Assembly (NCBI RefSeq): GCF_024170165.1
Contig: NZ_JALJXP010000007.1
Span: forward strand, 124,001 to 188,000
Length of the DNA: 64,000 nucleotides
Direction: 5' to 3'
Source of the DNA: Pseudomonas nitroreducens
GTDB taxonomy: Bacteria; Pseudomonadota; Gammaproteobacteria; Pseudomonadales; Pseudomonadaceae
Below are positions 56,357 through 64,000 of this stretch, piece by piece. The translations under genes were made by a program, and so were the position numbers. The notes beneath the pieces are model-generated. The model was not told the DNA's origin. It did no database searches and worked only from the letters and a program-made list of their open reading frames with translations. The first letter of the stretch is position 1. Each line of letters starts with the position of its first letter.

Positions 56357-56923
56357 TCAGTTGCGGAACTTGAACTGCAACTCGGCGCCGCGGATATCCG
56401 AGTGCCAGCTGTCGTCATTGGTTTCGCGCTCATTCGGCTCGCGCGAGATCAGCCGGCCACCCACCGCGAACGGGCTTACCTCGGCGCTCTCATCCTTGCT
56501 GCGGAACAACTGCGGCAGAATCGGCTTTTCTTCCTCCAGCGCAGTCACCGGTTGTTCCGGCTCCAGCTGATGCACCAGCTCCCTGGGCAGGCGCAGGTCG
56601 AGCTTTACCGGAGGCAACGGTTGCTTGACGACCGGATCGACCGGCTTCTTCACCTGTGCCGGGGTCTTCGACGGCGCCTTGGCCTCGGGCTTGATGGCCG
56701 CCTCGACCGCCGGCGCCTTCGGCGAGGCCACGGCCTTGGCCGCCGCGGGCTTGGCTTCCGACTCGCGCGGTTGCTCGGCGGCCGGCTCGGGCGCAGGCGC
56801 GCTGGCCGCGGGCGCAGCAGCCGGTGCAGGCGCAGGAGCGGCAGCCTTGTCCTTGTGCTCATCACCACAGGCGGCGAGCAGCAGGGACAAACTGGCAACA
56901 ATGAGAATTCGGGACATCTTCAT
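56357..56923 (-). CDS. Proline/alanine-rich lipoprotein, hypothetical
   Basis: The 188-residue protein has a lipoprotein signal sequence (SLSLLLAACGDEHKD, acylation at Cys19), followed by a low-complexity Ala/Pro/Lys-rich tract of about 85 residues (PAPAPAAAPAASAPAPEP onward), and a compact C-terminal part (PPVKLDLRLPRELVHQLEPEQP, then EETN-type NERETNDDSWHSDIRGAELQFKFRN). The extended tract probably spans the periplasm. It is in the same place as a hypothetical gene beside sbrIR in P. aeruginosa. No function can be assigned. The start is the first of two closely spaced ATG codons (MKMSRILIV). Confidence 0.75.
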   Translation of the reverse strand: MKMSRILIVASLSLLLAACGDEHKDKAAAPAPAPAAAPAASAPAPEPAAEQPRESEAKPAAAKAVASPKAPAVEAAIKPEAKAPSKTPAQVKKPVDPVVKQPLPPVKLDLRLPRELVHQLEPEQPVTALEEEKPILPQLFRSKDESAEVSPFAVGGRLISREPNERETNDDSWHSDIRGAELQFKFRN

Positions 56924-57049
56924 GGAGCGGACCGTCAGAAAAACCGCGCAATGCTGGCGCGAGATGCGAGGCAGAGCAAGAGCCTTGCCATGACAAACCA
57001 TTACGACAATCAGTCTGACAGGCGTGCACTGAACCCAGCCTGTCATTGA

Positions 57050-57754
57050 TCAAGGGTTGTCAGGCAGATCCTTCAAGGCGTGATCGATATCCAGGTCGGG
57101 GAAACGCTGCCGCAGGCTCTGGCGCAAGCGTTCAGCCTCCTCCTGCTGCCCCTGGTCCTGCAAGTCGCGCAGGTGCAGCAGGCTGGTGCGCGGTTCGTCA
57201 ACCTCTTTCGCGAAAGCCTGCAGCTTCCCCTGGGCATGCTCGCCGGCCGGCGCGGGACTATCGGCAAGCTCGCGAGCCTCGACCCTGGAACTGGCCTTTG
57301 CCTCTTCCACCGCCTGCTTCTTGCTCATCGGCGCAGGCTTGGCGAGCGAGTCCATCGCTGCGCCAGCGGCGGCGCTGTCCCTCTGCGGCTCCGCCGCGTA
57401 GGACTCGGCAGCCGGTGCCGCCGGTGGCGCCATGGCCGGAGCGGGAGCCGGCGCGCGCAGCATCGCCGGGGCGACCGGCGCATCGAAGCGATCCGGCGCC
57501 TCCTCGTAGGTGCGCAGGGTCAGGCTCAGGCCGATGCCCAGGCTCGCCAGTCCTGCCACGGCGACACTCCAGCGCTGGCGGCTGCCGGCGCCCAGCAGCC
57601 AGTGGTGCAGACGCTGGGCCAGGCTGGGCTTCTTCTCCTGCACGGCGGCACGGGCGGCGGCCAGGATGCGCGCGTCCAGCTGCGCCGACGGCTGCTCATC
57701 GCTGTGCCGGCGGTAGTGCTCGAGCATGTCCTGCTCGTGCGGATCGCGGTTCAT
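57050..57754 (-). CDS. sbrR: Anti-sigma factor SbrR
   Basis: The 234-residue protein has a cytoplasmic N-terminal helical region (DEQPSAQLDARILAAARAAVQEKKPSLAQRL), one membrane helix (about 62-80: WSVAVAGLASLGIGLSLTL), an Ala/Pro-rich periplasmic linker (about 92-135) and a C-terminal helical part (SLLHLRDLQDQGQQEEAERLRQSLRQRFPDLD). It overlaps the ECF sigma gene by 4 bp (ATGA), as anti-sigma partners do. In P. aeruginosa SbrR binds SbrI, and loss of control affects swarming and biofilm; the same is inferred. Confidence 0.88.
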   Translation of the reverse strand: MNRDPHEQDMLEHYRRHSDEQPSAQLDARILAAARAAVQEKKPSLAQRLHHWLLGAGSRQRWSVAVAGLASLGIGLSLTLRTYEEAPDRFDAPVAPAMLRAPAPAPAMAPPAAPAAESYAAEPQRDSAAAGAAMDSLAKPAPMSKKQAVEEAKASSRVEARELADSPAPAGEHAQGKLQAFAKEVDEPRTSLLHLRDLQDQGQQEEAERLRQSLRQRFPDLDIDHALKDLPDNP

Positions 57755-58344
57755 GGATTCACCTCCTCGGTCACCGACGGGTCGGACAACAACCGACGCA
57801 GTTTCTGCATGGCATAGCGGAGCCGACTCTTCACCGTTTCGGCCGGAGTTTGGGTCAGCTCGGCAATTTCGTTCAGTTCCAGGTCGCCATGGGTTCGCAG
57901 CAGGAACACCTCGCGCTGCTCCTCCGGCAGAGACTCCAGCGCACCCTGCAGACGCTGCTGGTCGCGGCTCAGGCTCAGCTCGCGCTCCGGGTCGATGCTT
58001 TCCCCGGCCAGCGCATCGCCGTGCAACTGCTCGTCGAAGCTCTCCTGACGCCCCTGGTGACGGCCGAGCTTGCGCCAGTGGTCGATCAGGCGGTTGCGGC
58101 CGATCTGGTACAGCCAGGTCTTGAAGCTCGCCGCACCCAGCGGCTGACTGTCGCTGCGGATCAGGCTCATCCAGGTTTCCTGGAACACTTCCTCGGCCTG
58201 GGCGTGGTCGCCACACAGGCCGCAGAGGAAGCGGAACAGGCCGAGGCGATGACGAGCGTAGAGCTCCGCGAAGGCCTCGGCGTCGCCTTGTCGGTAGCGT
58301 CGCAGCAATGCCGCGTCGCTTTCGTCCTTGGGGGATATCTTCAA
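57751..58344 (-). CDS. sbrI: ECF sigma factor SbrI
   Basis: The 197-residue product has sigma region 2 (DAALLRRYRQGDAEAFAELYARHRLGLFRFLCGLCGDHAQAEEVFQETWMSLIR, about 10-63) with TWLYQIGRNRLIDHWRK at the region 2.3-2.4 end, and region 4 (ALESLPEEQREVFLLRTHGDLELNEIAELTQTPAETVKSRLRYAMQKLRRLL). No ATG or GTG exists near the expected start; the frame begins best at a TTG with GAGAGAG directly before it, so initiation is weak and the exact start is uncertain. It is co-transcribed with sbrR. Confidence 0.88.
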   Translation of the reverse strand: MKISPKDESDAALLRRYRQGDAEAFAELYARHRLGLFRFLCGLCGDHAQAEEVFQETWMSLIRSDSQPLGAASFKTWLYQIGRNRLIDHWRKLGRHQGRQESFDEQLHGDALAGESIDPERELSLSRDQQRLQGALESLPEEQREVFLLRTHGDLELNEIAELTQTPAETVKSRLRYAMQKLRRLLSDPSVTEEVNP

Positions 58345-58550
58345 CTCTCTCGATCCGTAACGGGGCAGCTTTCGGCTGGCAGCTCGCCAGCGGCCGGGCA
58401 GTGCCGATGATGCGGGCGCCGGGATAGCGCCGTGGCGGGCGGGCAGAAGCTCGGGTGTAGCAAGCGGCACGGTGGCGCCTCGTCGAGGGATCAATGCCCT
58501 TGGACGAGACGATGGGGGAAAACGGGTTAACGCCGCTATGAAGCTATTAC

Positions 58551-58622
58551 GTCGGAGCGGACTCCGGCTGCGATAGCTCCGCATTGCGGCGGATACCATC
58601 GCGGACAGAGTCCGCTCCTACG
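58551..58622. repeat. REP-like palindrome between sbrI and the MocR gene
   Basis: CGGAGCGGACTC (58553-58564) pairs with GAGTCCGCTCC (58608-58618), ending in TACG. The outer GGAGCG/CGCTCC core matches the other REP elements, but the inner sequence is different, so it is a separate subfamily. Confidence 0.75.
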
Positions 58623-58634
58623 CAAGCCGGACCA

Positions 58635-60074
58635 TTACGCGGCGATCAGCTCCTCCTGACAGAGCTGGCAGGCCAGCATGCCAAGGGTCATGATCGCCCG
58701 CTCCGCCTCACGGTCCCACGGGATGCCGCAGGTCAGGCGCAGGCAGTTGTTGAACTGCTCGGTGTTACTGAAGATCAGCCCCGGAGCGATGCTGATGCCC
58801 TGCTCCAGCGCGCGCACGTGGAGCTCCTTGGTGTTCACCTTGGCCGGCAGGCTGACCCAGAGGATGAAACCGCCCTTGGGCCGGGTCATCTGCGTGCCTT
58901 CGGGGAAGTACTGCTGCACCGCCAGCTGGTAGGCGGTCATGTTCTTGCGGTACTCCTGGCGGATGTAGCGCAGGTGCCGGTCGTAGCCGCCGTTCTCCAG
59001 GTAAGCCGCCACTCCCATCTGGGTGACGGTGCACGCCGAGTGCGTGGTGAAGGTCTGCAGGCGGCGGATCTCCTCCTGGTAGCGCTCGGTGATGATCCAG
59101 CCGATGCGCACGCCGGGGGAGATCGTCTTGGAGAAGCTCGAGCAATACACCACGCGGCCGTCACGGTCGTGGGCCTTGAGCGCCTTGGTCTGGCCCTGGT
59201 CGAACATCAGCTCGCCGTAGATGTCGTCCTCGATGACCCCGATGTTGTGTTCGGCGGTGAGCTTGAGCAGCGCCTTCTGGCGGTCCTCCGGAATGGTGCC
59301 GCCCAGCGGGTTGCTCAGGCGCGCGGTCAGCACCAGCGCCTTGATCGGCCACTGGTTGGCGGCCAGTTGCAGGGCTTCCAGGCTGATGCCGGTCAGCGGG
59401 TCGCTGGGGATCTCGATGACCTTGAGCCCGAGGATGTCGGCCAACTGCAGCAAGCCGTAGTAACTCGGCGACTCGGTGGCGATCAGGTCGCCCGGGCGGG
59501 TCATCACGCGCAGGGCCATGTGGATGGCGTCGACGCAGCCATGGGTAATGGTCACCTGGGTCGGATCCACCACCACGCCGGCATCGCGCATGCGGATCGC
59601 CACCTGGCGGCGCAGCGGCTCGTAGCCGGGGCTGAACATGTAGCTGAAGGCACGCGGGCTGGAGAAGCGGGTGACCTTGGCCAACTGCTGGTGCAGCGCG
59701 CGCACCGGGAGGTAATCCACGTGCGGCACGGCGGCGCCCAGCGGGAACACGCCTTCACGGCGTGCCTCGGCGAGCACCTGGTTGATGATGCTGCTGCGGG
59801 TGACCAGGCCCGGTCGTTCGACACGGGCGATATCCGGGGTCGAGGCTGTCAGGGCTGGCGTGCGATGCACGTAGTAACCGGACTGCGGGCGCGCGCGGAT
59901 CAGCCCCTGGTCTTCGAGGGTGGCGTAGGCCTGGAGCACCGTGGCATGGCTGACGTTGAGCTGGGTGCTCAGCTTGCGCACGGACGGCACGCGCTCGCCC
60001 GGCTGGTAGACACCACGACGGATGTCTTCCGCCAGTTGCTGGGCGATGCGCTGATACAGCAGCAGATTGGACAT
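58635..60074 (-). CDS. MocR/PdxR-type GntR regulator with aminotransferase domain
   Basis: The 479-residue protein joins a GntR winged helix (YQRIAQQLAEDIRRGVYQPGERVPSVRKLSTQLNVSHATVLQAYATLEDQGLI, about 7-60) to a fold-type I aminotransferase domain with PLP lysine Lys316 in CSSFSKTISPGVRIGW and the conserved NP-LGG (255-259) and IEDDIYGEL (281-289). MocR-type regulators respond to PLP adducts with amino compounds; target and effector are unknown here. An ATG three codons upstream (60083) is an alternative. The convergent or divergent partner gene is not obvious. Confidence 0.9.
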   Translation of the reverse strand: MSNLLLYQRIAQQLAEDIRRGVYQPGERVPSVRKLSTQLNVSHATVLQAYATLEDQGLIRARPQSGYYVHRTPALTASTPDIARVERPGLVTRSSIINQVLAEARREGVFPLGAAVPHVDYLPVRALHQQLAKVTRFSSPRAFSYMFSPGYEPLRRQVAIRMRDAGVVVDPTQVTITHGCVDAIHMALRVMTRPGDLIATESPSYYGLLQLADILGLKVIEIPSDPLTGISLEALQLAANQWPIKALVLTARLSNPLGGTIPEDRQKALLKLTAEHNIGVIEDDIYGELMFDQGQTKALKAHDRDGRVVYCSSFSKTISPGVRIGWIITERYQEEIRRLQTFTTHSACTVTQMGVAAYLENGGYDRHLRYIRQEYRKNMTAYQLAVQQYFPEGTQMTRPKGGFILWVSLPAKVNTKELHVRALEQGISIAPGLIFSNTEQFNNCLRLTCGIPWDREAERAIMTLGMLACQLCQEELIAA

Positions 60075-60179
60075 GACGGCCATCCCTCGGGCATTGAACC
60101 GAAACAGTAGCCAAAAAGTGCAAACTGTTCCAGAACAGTCGGAAACATTCCGTCAGATACAGTTGTCCGTCCTGCTCCC

Positions 60180-60815
60180 TCAGATATCTCCGAGCCAGTC
60201 CAGCAGCCCCGCCACCACCAGTTGCGCGTCGGTGGTCAGGCCAAGCTTCTGCATGGCGTTGCGCTTGTGGGTGCTGATGGTGGAGACGCTGCGGTTGGTC
60301 CGCTCGGCGATCTCCCCCACCGTGGCGCCATGGGCCAGGCGGCGGATGATGTCGATCTCGGTGGGGCTCAGCGGCTTGCCGGTATGGCGCGGCGGTCGCA
60401 GCATCGGGTCGATGTAGGTCTCGCCCTTGCGGATGCGCGCGATGGCATCGTCCAGCAGGCTCAGCGGGTTGCGCTTGCAGACATAGCCCACGGCGCCGCA
60501 CTTGACCGCCGCAGTCGCCAGCAACGGAGCGCCCATGACCGAGTAGACCAGCACAGGCACTTCCGGATGGTGGCGCTGCAGCCATTCGATCAGGTGCACG
60601 CCGTCACGCCCACGGGCGCCGGGCAGCGCCAGTTCGACGATGGCCAGGTCGACCTCGGGATGGGCGTTGAGCACATCCAGCAGGCTGTCGGTGTCACTGA
60701 CGAAGGCCTTCACCTGCGCCAGTTCGCGCTCCAGCAGATAGCGTTCCAGACCCCAACCGATCATCGGTTGCGGGTCCGCCACGATTACATTGAACAGCTT
60801 CTTTTCCGATGACAT
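60180..60815 (-). CDS. atvR: Atypical NarL-type response regulator AtvR
   Basis: The 211-residue protein has a receiver domain (about 8-120) and a LuxR-type helix-turn-helix (LSPTEIDIIRRLAHGATVGEIAERTNRSVSTISTHKRNAMQKLG, about 148-193). The receiver is atypical: the phosphoacceptor position reads AIVELALPG with Glu61 in place of Asp, and the acidic pair is reduced to one aspartate (VADPQP, Asp14), while the lysine (Lys114 in GYVCKRN) is kept. This matches AtvR of P. aeruginosa, a phosphorylation-independent regulator needed under hypoxia and for virulence. No kinase gene is adjacent. Confidence 0.9.
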   Translation of the reverse strand: MSSEKKLFNVIVADPQPMIGWGLERYLLERELAQVKAFVSDTDSLLDVLNAHPEVDLAIVELALPGARGRDGVHLIEWLQRHHPEVPVLVYSVMGAPLLATAAVKCGAVGYVCKRNPLSLLDDAIARIRKGETYIDPMLRPPRHTGKPLSPTEIDIIRRLAHGATVGEIAERTNRSVSTISTHKRNAMQKLGLTTDAQLVVAGLLDWLGDI

Positions 60816-60909
60816 CTCGTTCTCTCGTTTACAGCTCCCCTGAGGGGATTAGTCGCACTTGGCTATTTTCGCCAAGCTGCCACTCGAAAGATTTCGAGAT
60901 CCCCCTGAC

Positions 60910-60942
60910 AAAAAACCCCGGAGCCGAGGCTACCGGGGTTTT
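60910..60942 (-). terminator. Terminator of the OmpA-family operon
   Basis: On the minus strand the stem ACCCCGG/CCGGGGT is followed by TTTTTT (60915-60910). It lies 25 bases after the OmpA-family stop codon and ends the three-gene leftward operon. Confidence 0.75.
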
Positions 60943-60967
60943 CCTGTGACGGGATATTGCGACGGGA

Positions 60968-61789
60968 TCAGCGTTCGGCGCCGAGCTGGCCCTTCTCGTC
61001 GGAGAAGACGATCTCCACCCGGCGGTTCTGCGCGCGCCCCAGCGACGAGGCGTTGTCCGAGATCGGATAGGCCTCGCCATAGCCTTGCACCTGCACGCGT
61101 TTCTCGTCCACCCCCAGGTCGGTCAGCGCGTCGGCCACGGCCTGCGCACGGTCCTTGGACAGTTGCAGATTCTGCTCGCGGTCACCCTCGCCGTCGGTGT
61201 ACCCCTCGATGCGGACTACCCGGCGCGGATTGAGCTGGAGGAACTGCACCAGCTTGAGCACGGTGCGATTGGCGGCGGGCTTGAGGTCCGCTTCGCCGCT
61301 GTCGAACAGCACGTCACCGAGGGTCAGCACCAGGCCGCGCTCGGTTTCGTTGGTGGCGAGGCTGACCATCTGCTGCTCCAGCCACTTGCTCTGCTCCTGC
61401 ACGTTGAGCAGGCGCGCTTCGCGCATCGCCAGTTGCAGACGCTCGCGCTCCATCTGCTGCTTGCCCAGGCGCTCCTGGTTCAGGGCCAGGTTGCTGTGCT
61501 CGCGAGCGATCTCGCTGTAGCGCTGGCTGAGGTAGGAGTACTGCAGCACGTCGTCGCTGCTGCCCCAGTAGTTGGACAGGCGCTCGGCACGGGCCAGCGA
61601 CTCGCCGGCACGGATCACGTCCTTGGGCGCGCTGCGCAGCACGGAGGAGTCTTCCTTCACCGCCTGGAACTGCAGGCGGGCCTGCTCCAGGGATTTCTCG
61701 CTGAGCTGGCTGTTGGCGCAGCCGGCGAGCAGTGTGACGGCGGAGAGAACGCCCAGCCACGCGCGGCGCAACAGTTGCACGGGAGTCAT
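60968..61789 (-). CDS. OmpA family lipoprotein with N-terminal DUF4398 region
   Basis: The 273-residue protein has a lipoprotein signal (VLSAVTLLAGCANSQ, Cys24), a helical DUF4398-like region (about 28-140) with long charged coiled-coil stretches (QERLGKQQMERERLQLAMREARLLNVQEQSKWLEQQ), and a C-terminal OmpA domain (GLVLTLGDVLFDSGEADLKPAANRTVLKLVQFLQLNPRRVVRIEGYTDGEGDREQNLQLSKDRAQAV) that binds peptidoglycan diaminopimelate through its Asp and Arg residues. It overlaps the preceding DUF4398 gene by 4 bp. It probably stabilises the outer membrane-wall link. Confidence 0.9.
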   Translation of the reverse strand: MTPVQLLRRAWLGVLSAVTLLAGCANSQLSEKSLEQARLQFQAVKEDSSVLRSAPKDVIRAGESLARAERLSNYWGSSDDVLQYSYLSQRYSEIAREHSNLALNQERLGKQQMERERLQLAMREARLLNVQEQSKWLEQQMVSLATNETERGLVLTLGDVLFDSGEADLKPAANRTVLKLVQFLQLNPRRVVRIEGYTDGEGDREQNLQLSKDRAQAVADALTDLGVDEKRVQVQGYGEAYPISDNASSLGRAQNRRVEIVFSDEKGQLGAER

Positions 61790-62145
61790 TGCACTTCTCC
61801 CAACTGTTTGCGCAGGCGATTGATGCTCTTGCCCTGCTCGGCCAACTGCTCGGCGCTCTTGCGCGTCAGCTCCTTGGCCTCGGCCAGACGCGCATCGAGC
61901 TCGGCCTGTTCGGCGAGCTGCCGGGCCTTCTTGTTCGAGCCGACAGCCAGGGCGCCCTTGGCGGCCTGGTACTTGTCGTCCGCGAGCTTCAGCTCGGCCA
62001 CGTCATCGGTCGCACCCACGGCCTTGGCCTGTTCCAGCGCCTGCTCGGTGAGGCGCATCTGCTCGCTGGGTGCCGGGTCGTTCGTCGCACAGCCGGCCAA
62101 TGCAAACAAAGCCAGGCCGGCGACCATCATCCGTCGATTGATCAC
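61786..62145 (-). CDS. DUF4398 lipoprotein
   Basis: The 119-residue protein has a lipoprotein signal (MMVAGLALFALAGCATNDP, Cys18) and a helical DUF4398 domain (QMRLTEQALEQAKAVGATDDVAELKLADDKYQAAKGALAVGSNKKARQLAEQAELDARLAEAKELTRKSAEQLAEQ). It resembles the N-terminal half of the OmpA-family protein whose gene it overlaps, suggesting that the two arose by partial duplication. It begins 13 bp after the solute-binding-like gene. Confidence 0.88.
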   Translation of the reverse strand: MINRRMMVAGLALFALAGCATNDPAPSEQMRLTEQALEQAKAVGATDDVAELKLADDKYQAAKGALAVGSNKKARQLAEQAELDARLAEAKELTRKSAEQLAEQGKSINRLRKQLGEVQ

Positions 62146-62158
62146 GAAATCTCTTGTC

Positions 62159-62986
62159 CTACTCGGTGGGAGTGCTGGCAGGCTGCAGCTGCTGAGCCTT
62201 CCAGCGGGCCAGGTTGTCCTGCAGCAGGCGCTGCGGGACTCCGGCGGCCGTCAATTCTGTCATTTTTTTCGCCAGTTGTCCGCGCAGCCACGGGTCGTTA
62301 CAGGCCGAGTTGTGCGACACGGTCAGGTACAGACCCTCGCTGGAGATCGGCGGTTCGAGCGGCTGCAGGTCGTCGGCCATGCCGAGGGTATCGGCGACCG
62401 CCAGGCCGGGATAGTGCTCGTAGATCACATAGTCCGAGCGTTTGAGCAGCAGCTTCTGGAAGGCCTGGGTCAGGCTGGGCACCTCTTCCAGGGTCAGTTC
62501 CTGCTTGGCGAAGCTATCGAAGTCCGGGCCGAAGCTGTTGTTCACCAGGGTGCCGCCCTTCAGGCCACGCAAGTCATCGCGACCGCTGTAGGGCGTGGTG
62601 GCGTCCTTGCGCATCCACACCACGTTCTCGGTGGTGAGGAAGGCCGGATGGATGTAGTCCATGGTCTCCAGGCGCGGCGGCGTGAGGAAGGCGCCGGCGA
62701 TCAGGTCGACCCGCCCCAGGCGCGCCTCTTCCTGGGCGCGGGCCCAGGAGCCGGTGTAGATCACCCGGATGTTCACCCCGACCGCCTTGCCGATCTGCTC
62801 CAGCAGGTCGGCGTTGGCGCCGATCAATCGCTCCGGCTGCGCCGGGTCACGCCACAGGTAGGGCGGGTACTCCGGATTGCCGGTGGCCACCAGGCGTTCG
62901 CACTTGCCCGCGGCCAAACCGGCCAGGGGCACGGAGAAAGTCACCAGCAGCAGCGCCGCACGGATCAACGTGGAGCAATCAGGCAT
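62159..62986 (-). CDS. Periplasmic solute-binding-like protein (family 3)
   Basis: The 275-residue precursor has a signal peptide (LIRAALLLVTFSVPLAGLAAG) and a type-2 periplasmic binding fold: CERLVATGNPEYPPYLWRDPAQPERLIGANADLLEQIGKAVGVNIRVIYTGSWARAQEEARLGRVDLIAGAFLTPPRLETMDYIHPAF. No ABC permease or ATPase is adjacent; instead it precedes two outer-membrane lipoprotein genes, so it may be a signal-sensing or wall-linked protein rather than a transporter component. The start MPDCSTLIRA has a reasonable signal-peptide length. It is first in the operon. Confidence 0.85.
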   Translation of the reverse strand: MPDCSTLIRAALLLVTFSVPLAGLAAGKCERLVATGNPEYPPYLWRDPAQPERLIGANADLLEQIGKAVGVNIRVIYTGSWARAQEEARLGRVDLIAGAFLTPPRLETMDYIHPAFLTTENVVWMRKDATTPYSGRDDLRGLKGGTLVNNSFGPDFDSFAKQELTLEEVPSLTQAFQKLLLKRSDYVIYEHYPGLAVADTLGMADDLQPLEPPISSEGLYLTVSHNSACNDPWLRGQLAKKMTELTAAGVPQRLLQDNLARWKAQQLQPASTPTE

Positions 62987-63083
62987 CGGTTGTCTCGCTC
63001 GCCAGAAGAAAGAACGGCCATGCTTAGAGCCGCAAAATGCTAGCGTAAAGCACACCGCCCCGATTTGGTAATAAGGACTTCTC

Positions 63084-64000
63084 ATGAAGAAAGCCCTTCT
63101 GGCCCTTCTCCTGCTGATAGCCGTCGCCGCCGGCGTGCTCTACGCCTTCCCGTCCACCTTGCTGGCAACGGCGCAGTACGTCGAAAGCGCCCGCGCGCGG
63201 CTATCGACCAACAGCCTGCAGGTCGACGACCTCGACATCACCTACTACGAGGGCGGCCCGGAAAAAGCCCAGACCATCCTGCTGATCCACGGCTTCGGTG
63301 CCGACAAGAGCAACTGGCCGCGCTTCGCCCGCTTCCTGACCAGGGACTACCACGTCATCGCCGTCGACCTGCCGGGTTTCGGCGACAGCAGCAAGCCGGA
63401 GAACATCAGCTACGACGTCGGCACCCAGGCCGAGCGCCTGGCGGACTTCATGCGCGAACAGGGCATCGGCCGCTTCCACGTGGTCGGCAACTCCATGGGC
63501 GGGCACATCGCCGCACTGCTGGCCGCGCGGCATCCGCAGGAGGTGCTGTCGCTCGGCCTGTTCGACAACGCCGGCGTCATGGCGCCGCACCCGAGCGAAC
63601 TGTTCGAGCGCCTCAAGGCTGGCGAGAACCCGCTGGTACTGCGCTCGGTGGACGACTTCCCGGCCCTGCTCGACTTCGTCTTCGTGCAGAAGCCGCCGCT
63701 GCCGTCTCGGCTGCGGGACTATCTGGCCGAACGCTCGCTGCAACGCAGCGCGTTCAATGCCATGGTCTTCCAGCAGTTGCGTGAGCGCTACATCCCGCTG
63801 GAGCCGGAACTGCCGAAGATCACCGCGCCGACCCTGCTGCTGTGGGGCGACCGCGACCGCGTGCTGGACGTCTCCAGCATCGAAGTGATGAAGCCGCTGC
63901 TGAAGAAGCCCAGCGTGGCCATCCTGCGCGATTGCGGGCATGTGCCGATGATCGAGCGCCCCGAGGAAACCGCCCGCCTCTACCTGGACTTCCTCCAGCA
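63084..64000 (+). CDS. Alpha/beta hydrolase, family V lipase-like (partial)
   Basis: The visible 305 residues begin with a hydrophobic signal or anchor segment (KKALLALLLLIAVAAGVLYAF) and the alpha/beta hydrolase core: oxyanion motif LIHGFGADKSNWPRF, nucleophile elbow GNSMGG (the G-x-S-x-G serine), acid GDRDRVLD and catalytic histidine RDCGHVPMIERPEE. The pattern matches the Moraxella-type lipase family V (P. aeruginosa Lip3-like). The gene runs off the right edge; comparison with that family suggests only a few residues are missing. Confidence 0.85.
   Translation, partial: MKKALLALLLLIAVAAGVLYAFPSTLLATAQYVESARARLSTNSLQVDDLDITYYEGGPEKAQTILLIHGFGADKSNWPRFARFLTRDYHVIAVDLPGFGDSSKPENISYDVGTQAERLADFMREQGIGRFHVVGNSMGGHIAALLAARHPQEVLSLGLFDNAGVMAPHPSELFERLKAGENPLVLRSVDDFPALLDFVFVQKPPLPSRLRDYLAERSLQRSAFNAMVFQQLRERYIPLEPELPKITAPTLLLWGDRDRVLDVSSIEVMKPLLKKPSVAILRDCGHVPMIERPEETARLYLDFLQ

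Noticed and set aside
62159..62986. Solute-binding-like protein considered as an ABC importer component
   Set aside because: No permease or ATPase gene is adjacent, and it is co-transcribed with outer-membrane lipoproteins.

Overview
The window is high-GC chromosomal DNA from a Pseudomonas of the P. aeruginosa group. Gene content and order match, from memory, the P. aeruginosa stretch around PA2843 to PA2902 (type II DAHP synthase, ohrR-ohr, efp-earP, oprI, tesA, greB, tgpA, pyrF, atuR-atuABCDEFGH, sbrIR, atvR). It is not P. aeruginosa itself: an ethanolamine block (permease-eutB-eutC) sits between a sensor kinase pair and the atu cluster, and Pseudomonas REP-type palindromes (GTAGGAGC arms) are scattered between genes. 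A complete citronellol/geraniol pathway together with such REPs suggests a P. citronellolis/P. nitroreducens-like species; that assignment is inference.

Layout. 1-9.3 kb: partial spermidine-synthase-like gene, DAHP synthase, M48 lipoprotein protease, YcaQ-type glycosylase, DUF3291, DUF1127, two LysR regulators, a TauE exporter, and the organic peroxide pair ohrR-ohr. 9.3-18.9 kb: earP-efp (rhamnosyltransferase and its substrate EF-P), tRNA-Ser(GGA), oprI beside the L,D-transpeptidase likely to anchor it, tesA divergent from an ABC transporter, greB, thpR. 18.9-30 kb: LysR/YeiH, DoxX, MltF-type lytic transglycosylase, tatD, a chemoreceptor, an Mpo1-like protein, a periplasmic SUOX-fold protein overlapping a diguanylate cyclase gene, a thioesterase and a CHAD protein. 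30-36.4 kb: moxR-DUF58-tgpA operon, LysR/PACE efflux pair, pyrF. 36.4-42.9 kb: CBS-domain histidine kinase and tandem-receiver regulator, then the ethanolamine operon behind a very good sigma-54 promoter. 43.7-56.2 kb: atuR and atuABCDEFGH, with two palindromic AtuR-type operators in the divergent intergenic region. 56.3-64 kb: lipoprotein, sbrR-sbrI anti-sigma/ECF sigma pair, MocR regulator, atypical response regulator AtvR, a three-gene envelope operon and a partial alpha/beta hydrolase.

Working together: AtuH activates terpenoid acids, AtuD desaturates, AtuC/AtuF carboxylate, AtuE hydrates, and AtuB/AtuG are dehydrogenases of the same pathway; AtuR represses. The ethanolamine genes import and deaminate ethanolamine to acetaldehyde and ammonia, needing B12. 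OhrR senses organic hydroperoxide and controls Ohr. EarP activates EF-P at Arg32. No prophage, insertion sequence, CRISPR array or plasmid gene is visible; this is core genome with one apparent relocated or inserted catabolic block. The strongest leads are the PruR-like/diguanylate cyclase pair at 26.2-28.3 kb, the triplicated 14-bp repeat in the ohr leader, an inverted repeat enclosing the -10 box of the M48 protease gene, and the repeat families embedded in the atu operon.
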